The translations under genes were made by a program, and so were the position numbers. DNA of 20,123 nt from Lachnoanaerobaculum sanguinis (GTDB lineage Bacteria; Bacillota; Clostridia; Lachnospirales; Lachnospiraceae), in assembly GCF_033242365.1 (NCBI RefSeq), contig NZ_BTHK01000027.1, positions 1-20,123 of the forward strand, in the 5' to 3' direction. Below are positions 7,359 through 15,645 of this stretch, one piece after another. Position 1 is the first letter of the stretch. Every line of letters begins with the position of its first letter. Below the pieces are notes generated by a model. The model was not told where the DNA came from and did not search any database. It worked only from the letters and a program-made list of their open reading frames with translations.

Positions 7359-8645
7359 ATGAATTTACTTGAGGCAAGGGATATATTGGAGACTAGAGGT
7401 CAAAAGTTATTAGAGGAGCTTTACGGAAAATCCGGAGTTGACGATAATTTAAAGAGATATGAAGCTGTTTTAAATGGTTTCTTAAAGGAATTTGGAGAAA
7501 AGGATGTTAAAATGTTTTCATCTCCCGGAAGAACCGAGATTTCAGGAAACCATACGGACCATAACAACGGCAAGGTACTTGGAGGAAGCATAAATCTTGA
7601 CTGTGTAGCGGCGGCCGCAAAAAATGACTCCGACTTTGTTAATATAATAAGTGAGTCGTTTTCACAGAAGTTTAGAGTGAATATAAAGGATATTGAGCCG
7701 GGAACAGATAAGATAGGTACAATAGAACTTTTGAAGGGAATACTGGCAGGATTTGAACAAAGGGGTGCAAGTATCGGCGGTTTCGATGCCTATATTACAA
7801 GCAATGTAATTTCAAGTGCAGGGGTAAGTTCCTCAGCCGCATTTGAAACTTTGATTTGTCAAATAATAAATACTTTATTTAATGAAGGAAAACTTTCAAA
7901 AACAGATTATGCCTATATCGGAAAATATGCGGAGAACAATTATTGGGATAAGGCAAGCGGACTGCTTGATCAGATGTGTTGTGCTTATGGAGGGCTTATA
8001 AGCATAGACTTTGTAAATCCAGATTCACCGAAGGTTGAAGAGATTGATTTTGACTTTGCGGGAGCAAAGCATGATCTTATAATTGTACAGACAGGAAGAG
8101 GACATGCGGATCTTTCAGCCGACTATTCTTCAATACCTGCAGAGATGAAAAAGGTGGCGGAGTTTTTCGGAAAGTCTACATTATCTGAAGTGGATGAAAA
8201 TGAATTTTATAAAAATCTTTCAAAAATAAGAGCTTTTGCAGGTGACAGAGCTGTACTTAGAAGTATTCATTTCTTTGATGAGAATAAGAGAGTCGATAAT
8301 GAGATAAAAGCATTAAAGAGCAATGATTTCGATTCTTTCTTAAAGAACATTACGGACAGCGGAAATTCATCATGGAAATATCTTCAAAATGTATATACAA
8401 ATGCCGCACCGAATGAACAGGGGATTACAGTGGCACTGGCTTTATCCGAGAGGTTCCTTAAAGAAAAGAATGTGGGGGCAACCAGGGTTCACGGTGGAGG
8501 ATTTGCAGGAGTTATTATGGCGATGGTTCCTGAAAATTACAGTGATGAGTATGTTTCATATATGGATAAATTCCTTGGGAAAGGATCAAGTTATAAGATG
8601 AAAATCAGACCTTACGGGTCTATATGTTTGGATGAAATGATTTAA
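7359..8645 (+). CDS. galK: Galactokinase-family GHMP sugar kinase
   Basis: This 428-residue GHMP kinase has the family's three motifs. The N-terminal sugar-binding signature is SPGRTEISGNHTDHNNG (residues 55-71). The phosphate-binding loop is SSAGVSSSAA (152-161). The C-terminal glycine motif is TRVHGGGFAG (375-384). Asp204 in LLDQMCCAYGG matches the catalytic Asp of galactokinases. The known family reaction is ATP-dependent phosphorylation of galactose at C1 in the Leloir pathway. The signature deviates from the textbook GRxNxIGEHTDYN: Asn64 and His68 replace the usual Glu and Tyr, so the sugar specificity is uncertain. No galT or galE is nearby. It follows the degV terminator and probably heads the operon running to aroQ. 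The ribosome binding site AGGGG is only 3 bases from the ATG. Confidence 0.85.
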   Translation: MNLLEARDILETRGQKLLEELYGKSGVDDNLKRYEAVLNGFLKEFGEKDVKMFSSPGRTEISGNHTDHNNGKVLGGSINLDCVAAAAKNDSDFVNIISESFSQKFRVNIKDIEPGTDKIGTIELLKGILAGFEQRGASIGGFDAYITSNVISSAGVSSSAAFETLICQIINTLFNEGKLSKTDYAYIGKYAENNYWDKASGLLDQMCCAYGGLISIDFVNPDSPKVEEIDFDFAGAKHDLIIVQTGRGHADLSADYSSIPAEMKKVAEFFGKSTLSEVDENEFYKNLSKIRAFAGDRAVLRSIHFFDENKRVDNEIKALKSNDFDSFLKNITDSGNSSWKYLQNVYTNAAPNEQGITVALALSERFLKEKNVGATRVHGGGFAGVIMAMVPENYSDEYVSYMDKFLGKGSSYKMKIRPYGSICLDEMI

Positions 8646-8655
8646 AGGAGGATAA

Positions 8656-9051
8656 ATGAACGAAGAACAATATTCGATAGCATGTCTTATTGTCGGAATA
8701 CTGAGCTGTGTACTTTGTTGCATGTGTTTCGGACTTCCGCTTGGAATAGTAGGTATAGTACTTTTTGTTTTGTCTACAAGGAACGGACATGGAATAGATG
8801 TAAAGGCAGGTATAGGACTTGCTTTATCTATTCTGGGCTTTATACTTTCAATTGTTGCGGCATTTATAATAATAATAGGATTGTTATTCTCAGATGATAA
8901 CGACTACAGCAGCTATCGTGATAACAGTAATCCTTTTGAATATTTTATTGAAGAGTATGGTGATTCATTGGATTATGATGACAGTGATGAATATCAGAAT
9001 CTTCCATACTATTTTGATGAAAATGAAGATGAACAAATAAATGAACTATAA
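8656..9051 (+). CDS. Small DUF4190-like membrane protein with acidic tail
   Basis: This 131-residue protein has two hydrophobic segments (about residues 8-40 and 50-78) separated by a short loop with RNGHGIDVKAGIGLAL, the layout of DUF4190-type membrane proteins. The C-terminal 50 residues are very acidic and rich in Asp, Glu, Tyr and Asn. A consensus AAAGGAGG site precedes the ATG at 8656, 10 bases after the galactokinase stop. It lies between galK and nrdR in the same direction, so it is likely cotranscribed. The function is unknown, and the DUF4190 assignment is a pattern judgement. Confidence 0.75.
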   Translation: MNEEQYSIACLIVGILSCVLCCMCFGLPLGIVGIVLFVLSTRNGHGIDVKAGIGLALSILGFILSIVAAFIIIIGLLFSDDNDYSSYRDNSNPFEYFIEEYGDSLDYDDSDEYQNLPYYFDENEDEQINEL

Positions 9052-9071
9052 TATGGATAAGGAATAAACTT

Positions 9072-9524
9072 ATGAAATGCCCTTTTTGCCAGGCGCAGGA
9101 TACAAAGGTTATTGATTCTCGTCCTGCGGATGACAATTCTTCAATAAGAAGAAGAAGGCAGTGTGAGAGCTGCAATAAGAGATTTACCACATATGAAAAA
9201 CTTGAGACTATTCCTCTTATGGTAATTAAAAAGGATGACAGCAGAGAAAACTTTGACAGGTCAAAGATAGAGTATGGAATCATCCAAAGCTGTCATAAGA
9301 GACCTGTCTCCACGGTTGTAATAAGAAAAACGGTGGATGATATAGAAAACCAAATCTATTCTATGGAAGTCAGTGAGATACCTACCAGAAAGATAGGTGA
9401 GCTTGTGATGGAAAAATTAAAGGAACTGGACGAGGTTGCATATGTAAGATTTGCATCTGTATACAGGGAGTTTAAGGATGTAAATACTTTTGTAGATGAG
9501 ATCTCAAAGCTTTTAAAGAAATGA
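9072..9524 (+). CDS. nrdR: Transcriptional repressor NrdR
   Basis: At 150 residues this is the normal NrdR length. The N-terminal zinc ribbon has Cys3, Cys6, Cys31 and Cys34 (MKCPFC, then CESC) with the conserved DSR and IRRRRQC stretch and FTTYE. An ATP-cone domain follows (about residues 48-138: PLMVIKKDDSRENFDRSKI, and VAYVRFASVYREFKDV near the end). NrdR senses ATP/dATP and represses ribonucleotide reductase genes by binding NrdR boxes. No nrd gene lies in the window. It sits 20 bases after the small membrane protein and overlaps the next gene by 4 bases (ATGA). Confidence 0.95.
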   Translation: MKCPFCQAQDTKVIDSRPADDNSSIRRRRQCESCNKRFTTYEKLETIPLMVIKKDDSRENFDRSKIEYGIIQSCHKRPVSTVVIRKTVDDIENQIYSMEVSEIPTRKIGELVMEKLKELDEVAYVRFASVYREFKDVNTFVDEISKLLKK

Positions 9525-10048
9525 TTTTTATGAATAAACTTTTTCCGGATTTACACAAGAAAGATATATATGAGATAGACTATAGGGGGCTTTATAATAA
9601 GGGATTCAGAGCTGTTCTTTTTGATATAGACAATACCTTGACCACTCATGGAACAAAGGCTGACAGGTCAAATATTGAGTTTTTTAAATCTCTTAGAGAA
9701 ATAGGATTTAAGACCTGTCTTATTTCAAACAATAAAGAAAAAAGAGTTTCACCGTTTGCAAAGGCGGTCGGATCGCCATATATATATAAGGCTGACAAAC
9801 CTTCAAAAAAGGGATACCTAAAAGCGATGAATACTTTGAATGTAAAAAGAGAACAGACCTTTTTTGTGGGAGACCAGATTTTTACAGATATATGGGGAGC
9901 TAATAATGCAGGGGTTTACTCTGTTCTGGTGGATCCGATAAGCCCGAAAGAAGAGATACAGATAGTCATAAAAAGGTTCTTTGAAAGAATTGTACTTTTC
10001 TTTTATAAAATTAAGATAGATAAGGTGAAAAAGAATGGTAAGTGCTGA
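9521..10048 (+). CDS. YqeG family HAD-type phosphatase
   Basis: This 175-residue protein has the HAD motif I LFDIDNTLT, with Asp35 and Asp37 as expected nucleophile and acid. Motif II is near LISNN, a conserved Lys lies in KADKPSKKGY, and motif IV is GDQIFTDIWGAN. Length and motif spacing fit the YqeG/HAD IIIA family. The ATG at 9521 overlaps the nrdR stop, suggesting translational coupling; an ATG at 9530 is an alternative, since neither has a clear ribosome binding site. In Firmicutes yqeG is commonly found near aroE, as here; related proteins include phosphatidylglycerophosphate phosphatases. The substrate is not established from sequence. The end overlaps aroE by 14 bases. Confidence 0.85.
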   Translation: MIFMNKLFPDLHKKDIYEIDYRGLYNKGFRAVLFDIDNTLTTHGTKADRSNIEFFKSLREIGFKTCLISNNKEKRVSPFAKAVGSPYIYKADKPSKKGYLKAMNTLNVKREQTFFVGDQIFTDIWGANNAGVYSVLVDPISPKEEIQIVIKRFFERIVLFFYKIKIDKVKKNGKC

Positions 10049-10904
10049 TACAAAAGTTTACGGTATAATAGGAAATCCTGTTTCACACAGCCTTTCTCCG
10101 ATTTTACAAAATACTTTGGCTAAAGAATTGAATATAGATATGAGCTATTCGGCATTTCATGTGACTGAAAATATCAAAGAGGCCATAAAAGGTGCTTTTG
10201 CGTTAGGTATTAAGGGTTTTAATGTAACTATTCCATATAAAAAGGACATGCTTGAAATAGTTAGCGATATTGATGACAGGGCAAGAAAAATAGGTGCAGT
10301 AAATACTCTTATAAAGACTGAAAGCGGTTATAAGGGATATAATACGGATATTATAGGACTTGGAATGAGTCTTTATAATAATAATCTTAGTATAAAGAGT
10401 AAGGACATAATTATTTTGGGGGCAGGAGGTGCCGCAAAGGCTGTACTTTATCTTGCAATAGAAGAGGGGGTAAATTCAATTACTCTTGTAAACAGAAATA
10501 TTTCAAAGGCTGATGAACTGAAAGCGGAGGTTGGTATTAAAGATATCTCCGTTATTTCTTTGGATGATTTGAAGTCAAATATTAATCTGTTGGATAAGGA
10601 TAATTATTTTGTATTCCAGACCACTAATGTCGGTATGCATCCAAATGTTGAAGATTGCATAATAGAAGATGAGGCATTTTATGAAAAATGTGACTCGGGT
10701 ATCGATCTTATTTATATACCTTTTGAGACTGCATTTATTAAGAAGATGAAATCAAAAGGAAAGGTTTGCATAAACGGTCTGGATATGCTTATTCTTCAGG
10801 GTGTTGCAAGCTTTGAGATATGGAACAATGTTAAAGTCGATAAAGATATTATAGAAAAAGTAAAAGTATTGTTGACAGAGAAACTTAGAGAGAGAATGCA
10901 ATGA
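10035..10904 (+). CDS. aroE: Shikimate dehydrogenase (NADP+)
   Basis: This 289-residue protein has all AroE landmarks. They are GNPVSHSLSP at residues 13-22 (shikimate-binding serines), NVTIPYKKD with catalytic Lys69, GAVNTL, and NTDIIG with Asp105. The NAD(P) loop is GAGGAAKA at about 129-136. TTNVGM, DLIYIPFETAF and GLDMLILQGVASFEIW follow near the end. It reduces 3-dehydroshikimate to shikimate in the cytoplasm. The start at 10035 lies inside the end of the yqeG-like gene, with AAGGTG upstream. It is followed by aroQ with an ATGA overlap, placing two consecutive shikimate-pathway steps in one transcript. Confidence 0.95.
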   Translation: MVSADTKVYGIIGNPVSHSLSPILQNTLAKELNIDMSYSAFHVTENIKEAIKGAFALGIKGFNVTIPYKKDMLEIVSDIDDRARKIGAVNTLIKTESGYKGYNTDIIGLGMSLYNNNLSIKSKDIIILGAGGAAKAVLYLAIEEGVNSITLVNRNISKADELKAEVGIKDISVISLDDLKSNINLLDKDNYFVFQTTNVGMHPNVEDCIIEDEAFYEKCDSGIDLIYIPFETAFIKKMKSKGKVCINGLDMLILQGVASFEIWNNVKVDKDIIEKVKVLLTEKLRERMQ

Positions 10905-11338
10905 AAATTTTGGTGATAAACGGTGTGAATATGAATTTCCTCGGAATAAGAAATAAGGAGGTTTATGGAAACAAGGACTACAGCTATCTTTTGAAAATGA
11001 TTGATAAAAAGGCAAAAGAACTTGGCGTAGATGTGGAATGCTTTCAGAGCAATCACGAGGGTGCCATAGTTGACAAGCTTCAGGAGGCATATTTTGAAAA
11101 ACCTGCAGGAATAGTTATAAATCCTGCAGCATTTACGCATACAAGTGTAGCTATAAGAGATGCTCTTGAGAGTCTTGATTGTATTAAGGTAGAGGTACAT
11201 ATATCAAATATTTCAGAAAGAGAAGAGTTCAGGCATAAGTCACTTACACAGCCTGTATGCACAGGACAAATAGCAGGACTTGGGCTAAGCGGATATACTC
11301 TTGCAATGGAGTACATAATAGAGCAAACTAAGTCTTGA
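10901..11338 (+). CDS. aroQ: Type II 3-dehydroquinate dehydratase
   Basis: This 145-residue protein has the type II fold's motifs: GVNMNFLG, the catalytic Tyr22 in EVYG, QSNHEG at 49-54, NPAAFTHTSVAIRDAL at 74-89, and EVHISNISEREEFR with His100 and Arg107. It converts 3-dehydroquinate to 3-dehydroshikimate, the step before AroE. The start overlaps the aroE stop (ATGA). The stop codon overlaps the -35 box of the efp promoter. No terminator is visible between aroQ and efp, so read-through into efp is possible. Confidence 0.95.
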   Translation: MKILVINGVNMNFLGIRNKEVYGNKDYSYLLKMIDKKAKELGVDVECFQSNHEGAIVDKLQEAYFEKPAGIVINPAAFTHTSVAIRDALESLDCIKVEVHISNISEREEFRHKSLTQPVCTGQIAGLGLSGYTLAMEYIIEQTKS

Positions 11339-11363
11339 TTTGACATCAAAATTGTTATAAAAT
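11335..11363 (+). promoter_or_regulatory. Probable efp promoter
   Basis: A -35 box TTGATT (11335-11340) overlapping the aroQ stop, 17 bases, and a -10 box TAAAAT (11358-11363) lie 40 bases before efp. A TTGACA at 11340-11345 is present but has no -10 box at a good distance. Confidence 0.5.
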
Positions 11364-11403
11364 AGTTCAAGTATCGCATGAAAGTTTTTAGGAGGAAATA
11401 TTA

Positions 11404-11964
11404 ATGGTTTCAGCAGGTGATTTTAAAAATGGTTTGACATTGGAGATTGAGGAAGGACAGGTTTTTCAGATTCTTGAATTCCAGCATGTTAAGCCGGGAA
11501 AGGGAGCTGCATTCGTTCGTACAAAAATCAGGAATGTAATTACAGGTAGCGTTGTTGAAAGAACTTTCCGACCTACTGAGAAATTCCCACAGGCAAGAAT
11601 AGACAGAGCCGATATGCAGTATTTATATGCAGACGGAGATATGTTCAACTTTATGAATGTTGAGACATATGATCAGATCGCACTTAATGCAGACAAGGTT
11701 GGAGATGCGTTGAAGTTCGTAAAAGAGAATGAGATGGTTAAGATATGTTCATTCAACGGTAATGTATTCTCTGTAGAGCCACCTTTATTTGTAGAGTTGG
11801 AGGTTACAGATACAGAGCCGGGATTTGCAGGAAATACAGCACAGGGCGCTACAAAGCCGGCAACAGTGGAGACAGGTGCAGTTGTTTATGTTCCATTGTT
11901 TGTAAATCTTGGTGATAAGATTAAGATTGATACAAGAACAGGTGAGTATTTATCAAGAGTTTAA
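11404..11964 (+). CDS. efp: Translation elongation factor P
   Basis: The 186-residue protein has the three-domain EF-P layout: an N-terminal KOW-like domain (about 1-62), a central OB domain (about 65-125) and a C-terminal OB domain ending in GDKIKIDTRTGEYLSRV. The loop HVKPGKGAAF carries Lys33, the position modified in many bacteria. EF-P enters the ribosomal E site and relieves stalling at polyproline. A strong TTAGGAGGAA site precedes the ATG. The gene has its own promoter and terminator. Modification enzymes are not in the window. Confidence 0.97.
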   Translation: MVSAGDFKNGLTLEIEEGQVFQILEFQHVKPGKGAAFVRTKIRNVITGSVVERTFRPTEKFPQARIDRADMQYLYADGDMFNFMNVETYDQIALNADKVGDALKFVKENEMVKICSFNGNVFSVEPPLFVELEVTDTEPGFAGNTAQGATKPATVETGAVVYVPLFVNLGDKIKIDTRTGEYLSRV

Positions 11965-11978
11965 AATTTTCAATGTTT

Positions 11979-12003
11979 GACGGTCATCTTGACCGTCTTT
12001 TTT
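11979..12003 (+). terminator. Rho-independent terminator after efp
   Basis: GACGGTCA (11979-11986), loop TCT, and TGACCGTC (11990-11997) form a perfect 8-bp stem followed by six T. Confidence 0.92.
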
Positions 12004-12058
12004 GTAGTTGAGTTGCACAGTATAGTGCATAAAAATAAATTATACAGACTGGAGATAT

Positions 12059-13828
12059 ATGAAGACAATTATTGAATTGATTTCCGATGAGCTTAAGTGC
12101 GCATTTGCAAAATTGTCATATGATGAAAAGTACGGAAAGGCCAATATTTCAAACAGACCTGACCTATGTGAGTATCAATGCAACGGCGCAATGGCGGCAG
12201 CTAAGGAATATAAGAAAAAACCTATTGATATAGCAAATGAGGTTGTTGAAATCCTAAAAGAAAGTGAGAGCTTTGAAAAAATCGAAGCTATTATGCCCGG
12301 ATTTATCAATATAAATATAAGCAATACTTTTATAGAGAAATATGTGAGAGACATGTCAAACTCACAGAAGTATGGCATAGAGCTTGATAATCCTGCAAAG
12401 AAAATAATAATCGACTACGGCGGTGCAAATGTTGCAAAGCCTCTTCATATCGGACATTTACGTTCTGCAATCATCGGAGAGAGCTTAAAAAGAATGGGAA
12501 GATTCTTCGGTAATGAGGTGATTGCGGATGTGCACCTTGGTGACTGGGGTCTTCAGATGGGGCTTATAATAGAAGAGCTTAGAGAGAGAAAACCTGAGCT
12601 TGTTTATTTTAAGGAAAACTATGACGGAGAGTATCCGAAGGAAGCGCCTTTCAGTTTAAATGATTTGGAGGAAATATATCCTGCGGCTTCAAAAAAGTCA
12701 AAGGTTGATGAAAATTTTAAGCAAAGAGCACAGGAAGCCACTTTGGAACTTCAAAAAGGTTACAGACCGTACAGAGAGATTTGGAAGCATATAATTAACG
12801 TATCCGTAGAGGACTTAAAGAAAAACTACAGCTCACTTTTGGTAGACTTTGATCTCTGGAAGGGTGAGTCTGATGCCGATCCTTATATACCGGATTTGAT
12901 TAAAGATTTGGAAGACAGAAAAATTGCAAGAGTTTCTGAAGGTGCCTTGGTAGTGGATATAGCTATGGAAGGCGATAAGAAGGAATTGCCACCTTGTATA
13001 ATAAGAAAATCCGACGGTGCAGCACTTTATGCCACATCGGATCTCGGTACTTTGGTAGAAAGAGAAAAGCTTTATTCACCTGATGAATATATCTATATTG
13101 CGGATAAGAGACAGGAACTTCACTATACACAGTTTTTCAGGGTATCAAGAATTGCAGGAATAGTTCCTCCAAATCATGAACTTATATATATTGGATTCGG
13201 TACAATAAACGGTAAAGACGGAAAGCCTTTAAAGACCAGAGACGGCGGTGTGGTTCGTCTTGAGACTGTTATTAAGGATATTGAGGATGCCGTATTTGCA
13301 AAGATAAAGGAATCAAGAGATGTATCCGATGAGGAAGCAAGAAATACTGCAAAGATTGTAGGACTTGCGGCTATTAAATATGGTGATTTAAGCAATCAGG
13401 CTGCAAAGGATTATATATTTGATATTGACAGATTTATATCATTTGAGGGAAATACAGGACCTTATATTCTGTATACAATAGTAAGAATAAAGTCTATACT
13501 TGAAAAATACTATGAGAGCAGCTCACAAAAGGTGAGTTTGAGTGATTTAACAGTTCCTGTAGAAGATATACATAAAAAGCTTTATATGGAATTGTCACAG
13601 TTTAATGAAGTCATGAAATCTGCATGGAATGAGCTTGCACCACATAAAATATGTCAGTATATTTATGCGGTTTCAAATACATTCAACTCATTCTATCATG
13701 AAATAAAGATACTTTCTGAAGCTGATGAGAAAAAGAAAAAAGGATACCTTGCAACAATTCTTCTTACAAAAGAATTGTTGGAGTCCGCTATAAATTTGCT
13801 TGGAATAGAAGCACCGGATAAAATGTAA
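12059..13828 (+). CDS. argS: Arginyl-tRNA synthetase
   Basis: This 589-residue class I synthetase has the ArgRS N-terminal Add-1 domain (about 1-110), then the HIGH motif as HIGH at residues 130-133 in AKPLHIGHLRSAI. The KMSKS position is replaced by GKPLKTRDGG (388-397), as is usual in many bacterial ArgRS. The anticodon-binding DALR domain is at the end (about 470-589, with TGPYILYTIVRIKSIL before it). It charges tRNA-Arg in the cytoplasm. GGAG lies just upstream of the ATG at 12059. The 55 bases between the efp terminator and the start hold a TTGCAC with a weak -10 candidate, and an inverted repeat TGCAC/GTGCA. No T-box leader is visible in this short space. Confidence 0.97.
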   Translation: MKTIIELISDELKCAFAKLSYDEKYGKANISNRPDLCEYQCNGAMAAAKEYKKKPIDIANEVVEILKESESFEKIEAIMPGFININISNTFIEKYVRDMSNSQKYGIELDNPAKKIIIDYGGANVAKPLHIGHLRSAIIGESLKRMGRFFGNEVIADVHLGDWGLQMGLIIEELRERKPELVYFKENYDGEYPKEAPFSLNDLEEIYPAASKKSKVDENFKQRAQEATLELQKGYRPYREIWKHIINVSVEDLKKNYSSLLVDFDLWKGESDADPYIPDLIKDLEDRKIARVSEGALVVDIAMEGDKKELPPCIIRKSDGAALYATSDLGTLVEREKLYSPDEYIYIADKRQELHYTQFFRVSRIAGIVPPNHELIYIGFGTINGKDGKPLKTRDGGVVRLETVIKDIEDAVFAKIKESRDVSDEEARNTAKIVGLAAIKYGDLSNQAAKDYIFDIDRFISFEGNTGPYILYTIVRIKSILEKYYESSSQKVSLSDLTVPVEDIHKKLYMELSQFNEVMKSAWNELAPHKICQYIYAVSNTFNSFYHEIKILSEADEKKKKGYLATILLTKELLESAINLLGIEAPDKM

Positions 13829-13834
13829 CATTTG

Positions 13835-13871
13835 CTCCTACCGAATTCTGAATTTGGTAGGAGTTTTTTTA
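13835..13871 (+). terminator. Rho-independent terminator after argS
   Basis: CTCCTACC (13835-13842) pairs with GGTAGGAG (13856-13863). The stem extends inward through a G-U pair and AATT/AATT to a CTG loop, giving about 13 bp, followed by a run of T to 13870. Confidence 0.92.
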
Positions 13872-13956
13872 TTTGGCAAAAAAATATTTTTGCTATATTA
13901 TTTTTATTTAGATTGAATTTTTCTGTATAAAATTATAGACTGGAGGTAACATATTA

Positions 13957-13983
13957 ATGCAGAGATTGAGAGAATTTTATTAA
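13957..13983 (+). CDS. Possible 8-codon leader peptide or gene remnant
   Basis: ATG at 13957 starts MQRLREFY and stops at 13981-13983. A strong TGGAGGT (13941-13947) lies 9 bases upstream, and a possible -10 (TATAAA at 13926-13931) lies just before that. The upstream string resembles that of argS (ATTATA, then GACTGGAG). It could be a leader peptide for the rnf operon, or the start of a gene lost by deletion. Confidence 0.3.
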   Translation: MQRLREFY

Positions 13984-14084
13984 TAAATATTTGTAAAAAA
14001 TCCTTGCTTTCTGTATCACAAAAGAATGTATACAAAAAAATACAATATAAATTCTTGAAAATCGTCTGTAACTTTGTACAAATA

Positions 14085-14093
14085 TGGTATAAT
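14085..14093 (+). promoter_or_regulatory. Extended -10 promoter for the rnf operon
   Basis: TGGTATAAT (14085-14093) is a perfect -10 box with the TG extension; the -35 region is poor. The expected start near 14100 gives a leader of about 200 nt before rnfC. Confidence 0.6.
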
Positions 14094-14115
14094 AAAAGAA
14101 AATAAGGGTGGAAAA

Positions 14116-14208
14116 ATGCTTCAAACGGCAGTATACCGAAAGACTAAGAATTGCTTTGGTTTCTTGGTTTATTTGTGCGTCAGGAGATTATGTATCGCTT
14201 TAAAATAA
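14116..14208 (+). CDS. Possible 30-codon ORF in the rnf leader
   Basis: ATG at 14116 follows AAGGGTGG (14104-14111) with workable spacing, and the frame runs 30 codons to TAA at 14206-14208. The peptide is basic with a hydrophobic middle (GFLVYLCVRRLC). It lies about 16 bases after the predicted transcription start, where a regulatory upstream ORF would be expected. No family is recognised and it may not be translated. Confidence 0.3.
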   Translation: MLQTAVYRKTKNCFGFLVYLCVRRLCIALK

Positions 14209-14298
14209 TCTGAAAATTGACAATTGATTTGACTTGTTTTACACAAATTACTGCCTGATTTCTTACATTTGTTTACCCGGATAGAAGAGGAGAAAAAT

Positions 14299-15645
14299 AT
14301 GGGATTAGCTACATTTATTGGTGGTGTACATCCATATGAGGGCAAGGAACTCTCAATGGAACATCCGATAACGGTACTACAACCAAATGGAGTTGAAATG
14401 GTGTTCCCGTTAAGCCAACATATCGGTGCACCTGCAAAACCCTTGGTGGCTGTCGGAGATGAAGTGCTGGTCGGACAAATCATCGCAGAGGCGGGGGGAT
14501 TCATATCAGCCAATGTGGTAAGCTCGGTGTCCGGAAAAGTGAAAAAGATCGAACCCAGAAGAGTGGCAAACGGTTCAATGGTGAATTCTATTATCATTGA
14601 GAATGATAAGGAATATCGTGCCGTAGAAGGTTTTGGAGAAAAAAGAGATTATACAAAACTTTCTAAAGATGAAATCAGAAAAATAGTGAAAGATGCAGGT
14701 ATCGTCGGACTCGGAGGAGCTGCTTTCCCGACACATGTGAAGCTTTCACCAAAGAACGAAAATGAGATTGATTATATCATTGTAAACGGTGCGGAATGTG
14801 AGCCTTATCTTACAAGTGATTACAGACTTATGATGGAAGAACCTGAAAAGCTGGTAGAAGGCTTAAAGATTATACTTGGGCTTTTCCCGAATGCAAAAGG
14901 TATTATAGGTATTGAAAATAATAAACCTGAAGCTATTGAGAAAATAAAAAAACTTGTACAAAACGAATCGAAAATAGAGGTTGTGGAGCTGTATACAAAG
15001 TATCCTCAGGGTGGTGAGCGTTCGCTGATTTTTGCTTGCACAGGAAGAAAGTTAAACTCAAGTCTTTTGCCTGCAGATGTAGGCTGTATTGTTGACAATA
15101 CGGATACGGTCATTTCAATATATAATGCGGTAGCCGAGTCTACACCTCTTATCAGAAGGATTGTAACTATAACAGGTGATGCCGTTACTACTCCGCAAAA
15201 CTTTAAAGTAAGAACGGGAACCAATTATCAGGAACTTATTGAAGCGGCAGGCGGTTTCAAGACTGAGCCAAAAAAGGTGCTTTCAGGCGGACCTATGATG
15301 GGACAGGCTTTGTTTACTCTTGATATTCCTGTTACCAAGTCATCATCTTCAATTACAACTTTTGTGGAAGATGAAGTTGAGGAAAATCCTGAAACACCAT
15401 GCATCAAATGCGGAAGATGTATTGATGTGTGTCCAAGTTTTCTTGTGCCTGTTCTTATGATGGATAAGGCGTTAAAGGACGACACTGAAGGATTCGAAAA
15501 GTTAAACGGTATGGAATGTGTTGAATGTGGCTCATGTGCTTATGTATGTCCTGCAAAGAGACCACTTACTCAAGGATTTAAATATATGCGTCAGGCTGTT
15601 GCAGCAAAGAGAAGAGCTGAAGCGGCAAAGAAGGAGGGGAAATAA
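14299..15645 (+). CDS. rnfC: Rnf complex subunit RnfC
   Basis: I chose ATG 14299 (GAGGAG at 14287-14292, 6-base spacing) over an in-frame TTG at 14269; this gives 448 residues, normal for clostridial RnfC. The protein has an N-terminal RnfC barrel-sandwich part (GGVHPYEGKE, IGAPAKPLV.VGDEV) and a Complex1_51K-like nucleotide/FMN domain with GLGGAAFP at 137-144 and NGAECEPYL. An SLBB part (about 315-360) follows. Two [4Fe-4S] motifs are C368-x2-C-x2-C-x3-C378 and C407-x2-C-x2-C-x3-C417. RnfC is the peripheral cytoplasmic subunit that handles NAD(H). It is the first gene of rnfCDGEAB. The rnfD start overlaps its stop by 1 base. Confidence 0.97.
   Translation: MGLATFIGGVHPYEGKELSMEHPITVLQPNGVEMVFPLSQHIGAPAKPLVAVGDEVLVGQIIAEAGGFISANVVSSVSGKVKKIEPRRVANGSMVNSIIIENDKEYRAVEGFGEKRDYTKLSKDEIRKIVKDAGIVGLGGAAFPTHVKLSPKNENEIDYIIVNGAECEPYLTSDYRLMMEEPEKLVEGLKIILGLFPNAKGIIGIENNKPEAIEKIKKLVQNESKIEVVELYTKYPQGGERSLIFACTGRKLNSSLLPADVGCIVDNTDTVISIYNAVAESTPLIRRIVTITGDAVTTPQNFKVRTGTNYQELIEAAGGFKTEPKKVLSGGPMMGQALFTLDIPVTKSSSSITTFVEDEVEENPETPCIKCGRCIDVCPSFLVPVLMMDKALKDDTEGFEKLNGMECVECGSCAYVCPAKRPLTQGFKYMRQAVAAKRRAEAAKKEGK

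Larger units (their letters stand above)
13872..14298. other. Long leader region of the rnf operon
   Basis: This stretch of about 430 bases holds no long ORF. It contains a tiny ORF with a perfect ribosome binding site (13957-13983), an extended -10 promoter (14085-14093), a 30-codon ORF (14116-14208), and a TTGACA (14218-14223) with a weak -10 candidate (TACACA) at 17-base spacing. I recognise no riboswitch here. Confidence 0.5.

Noticed and set aside
8389..8601. 70-codon plus-strand ORF within the galactokinase gene
   Set aside because: It is a shifted frame inside a clear GHMP kinase motif region; no ribosome binding site and no family features.
12014..12058. T-box or other leader control upstream of argS
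   Set aside because: Only about 55 bases separate the efp terminator from argS, too short for a T-box, and no T-box sequence is seen.
14269..14298. TTG start extending RnfC by 10 residues
   Set aside because: The ATG at 14299 has GAGGAG at ideal spacing and gives the usual family N-terminus.
14169..14597. 142-codon minus-strand ORF across the rnfC start
   Set aside because: It is antisense to conserved rnfC coding sequence and has no recognisable features or ribosome binding site.
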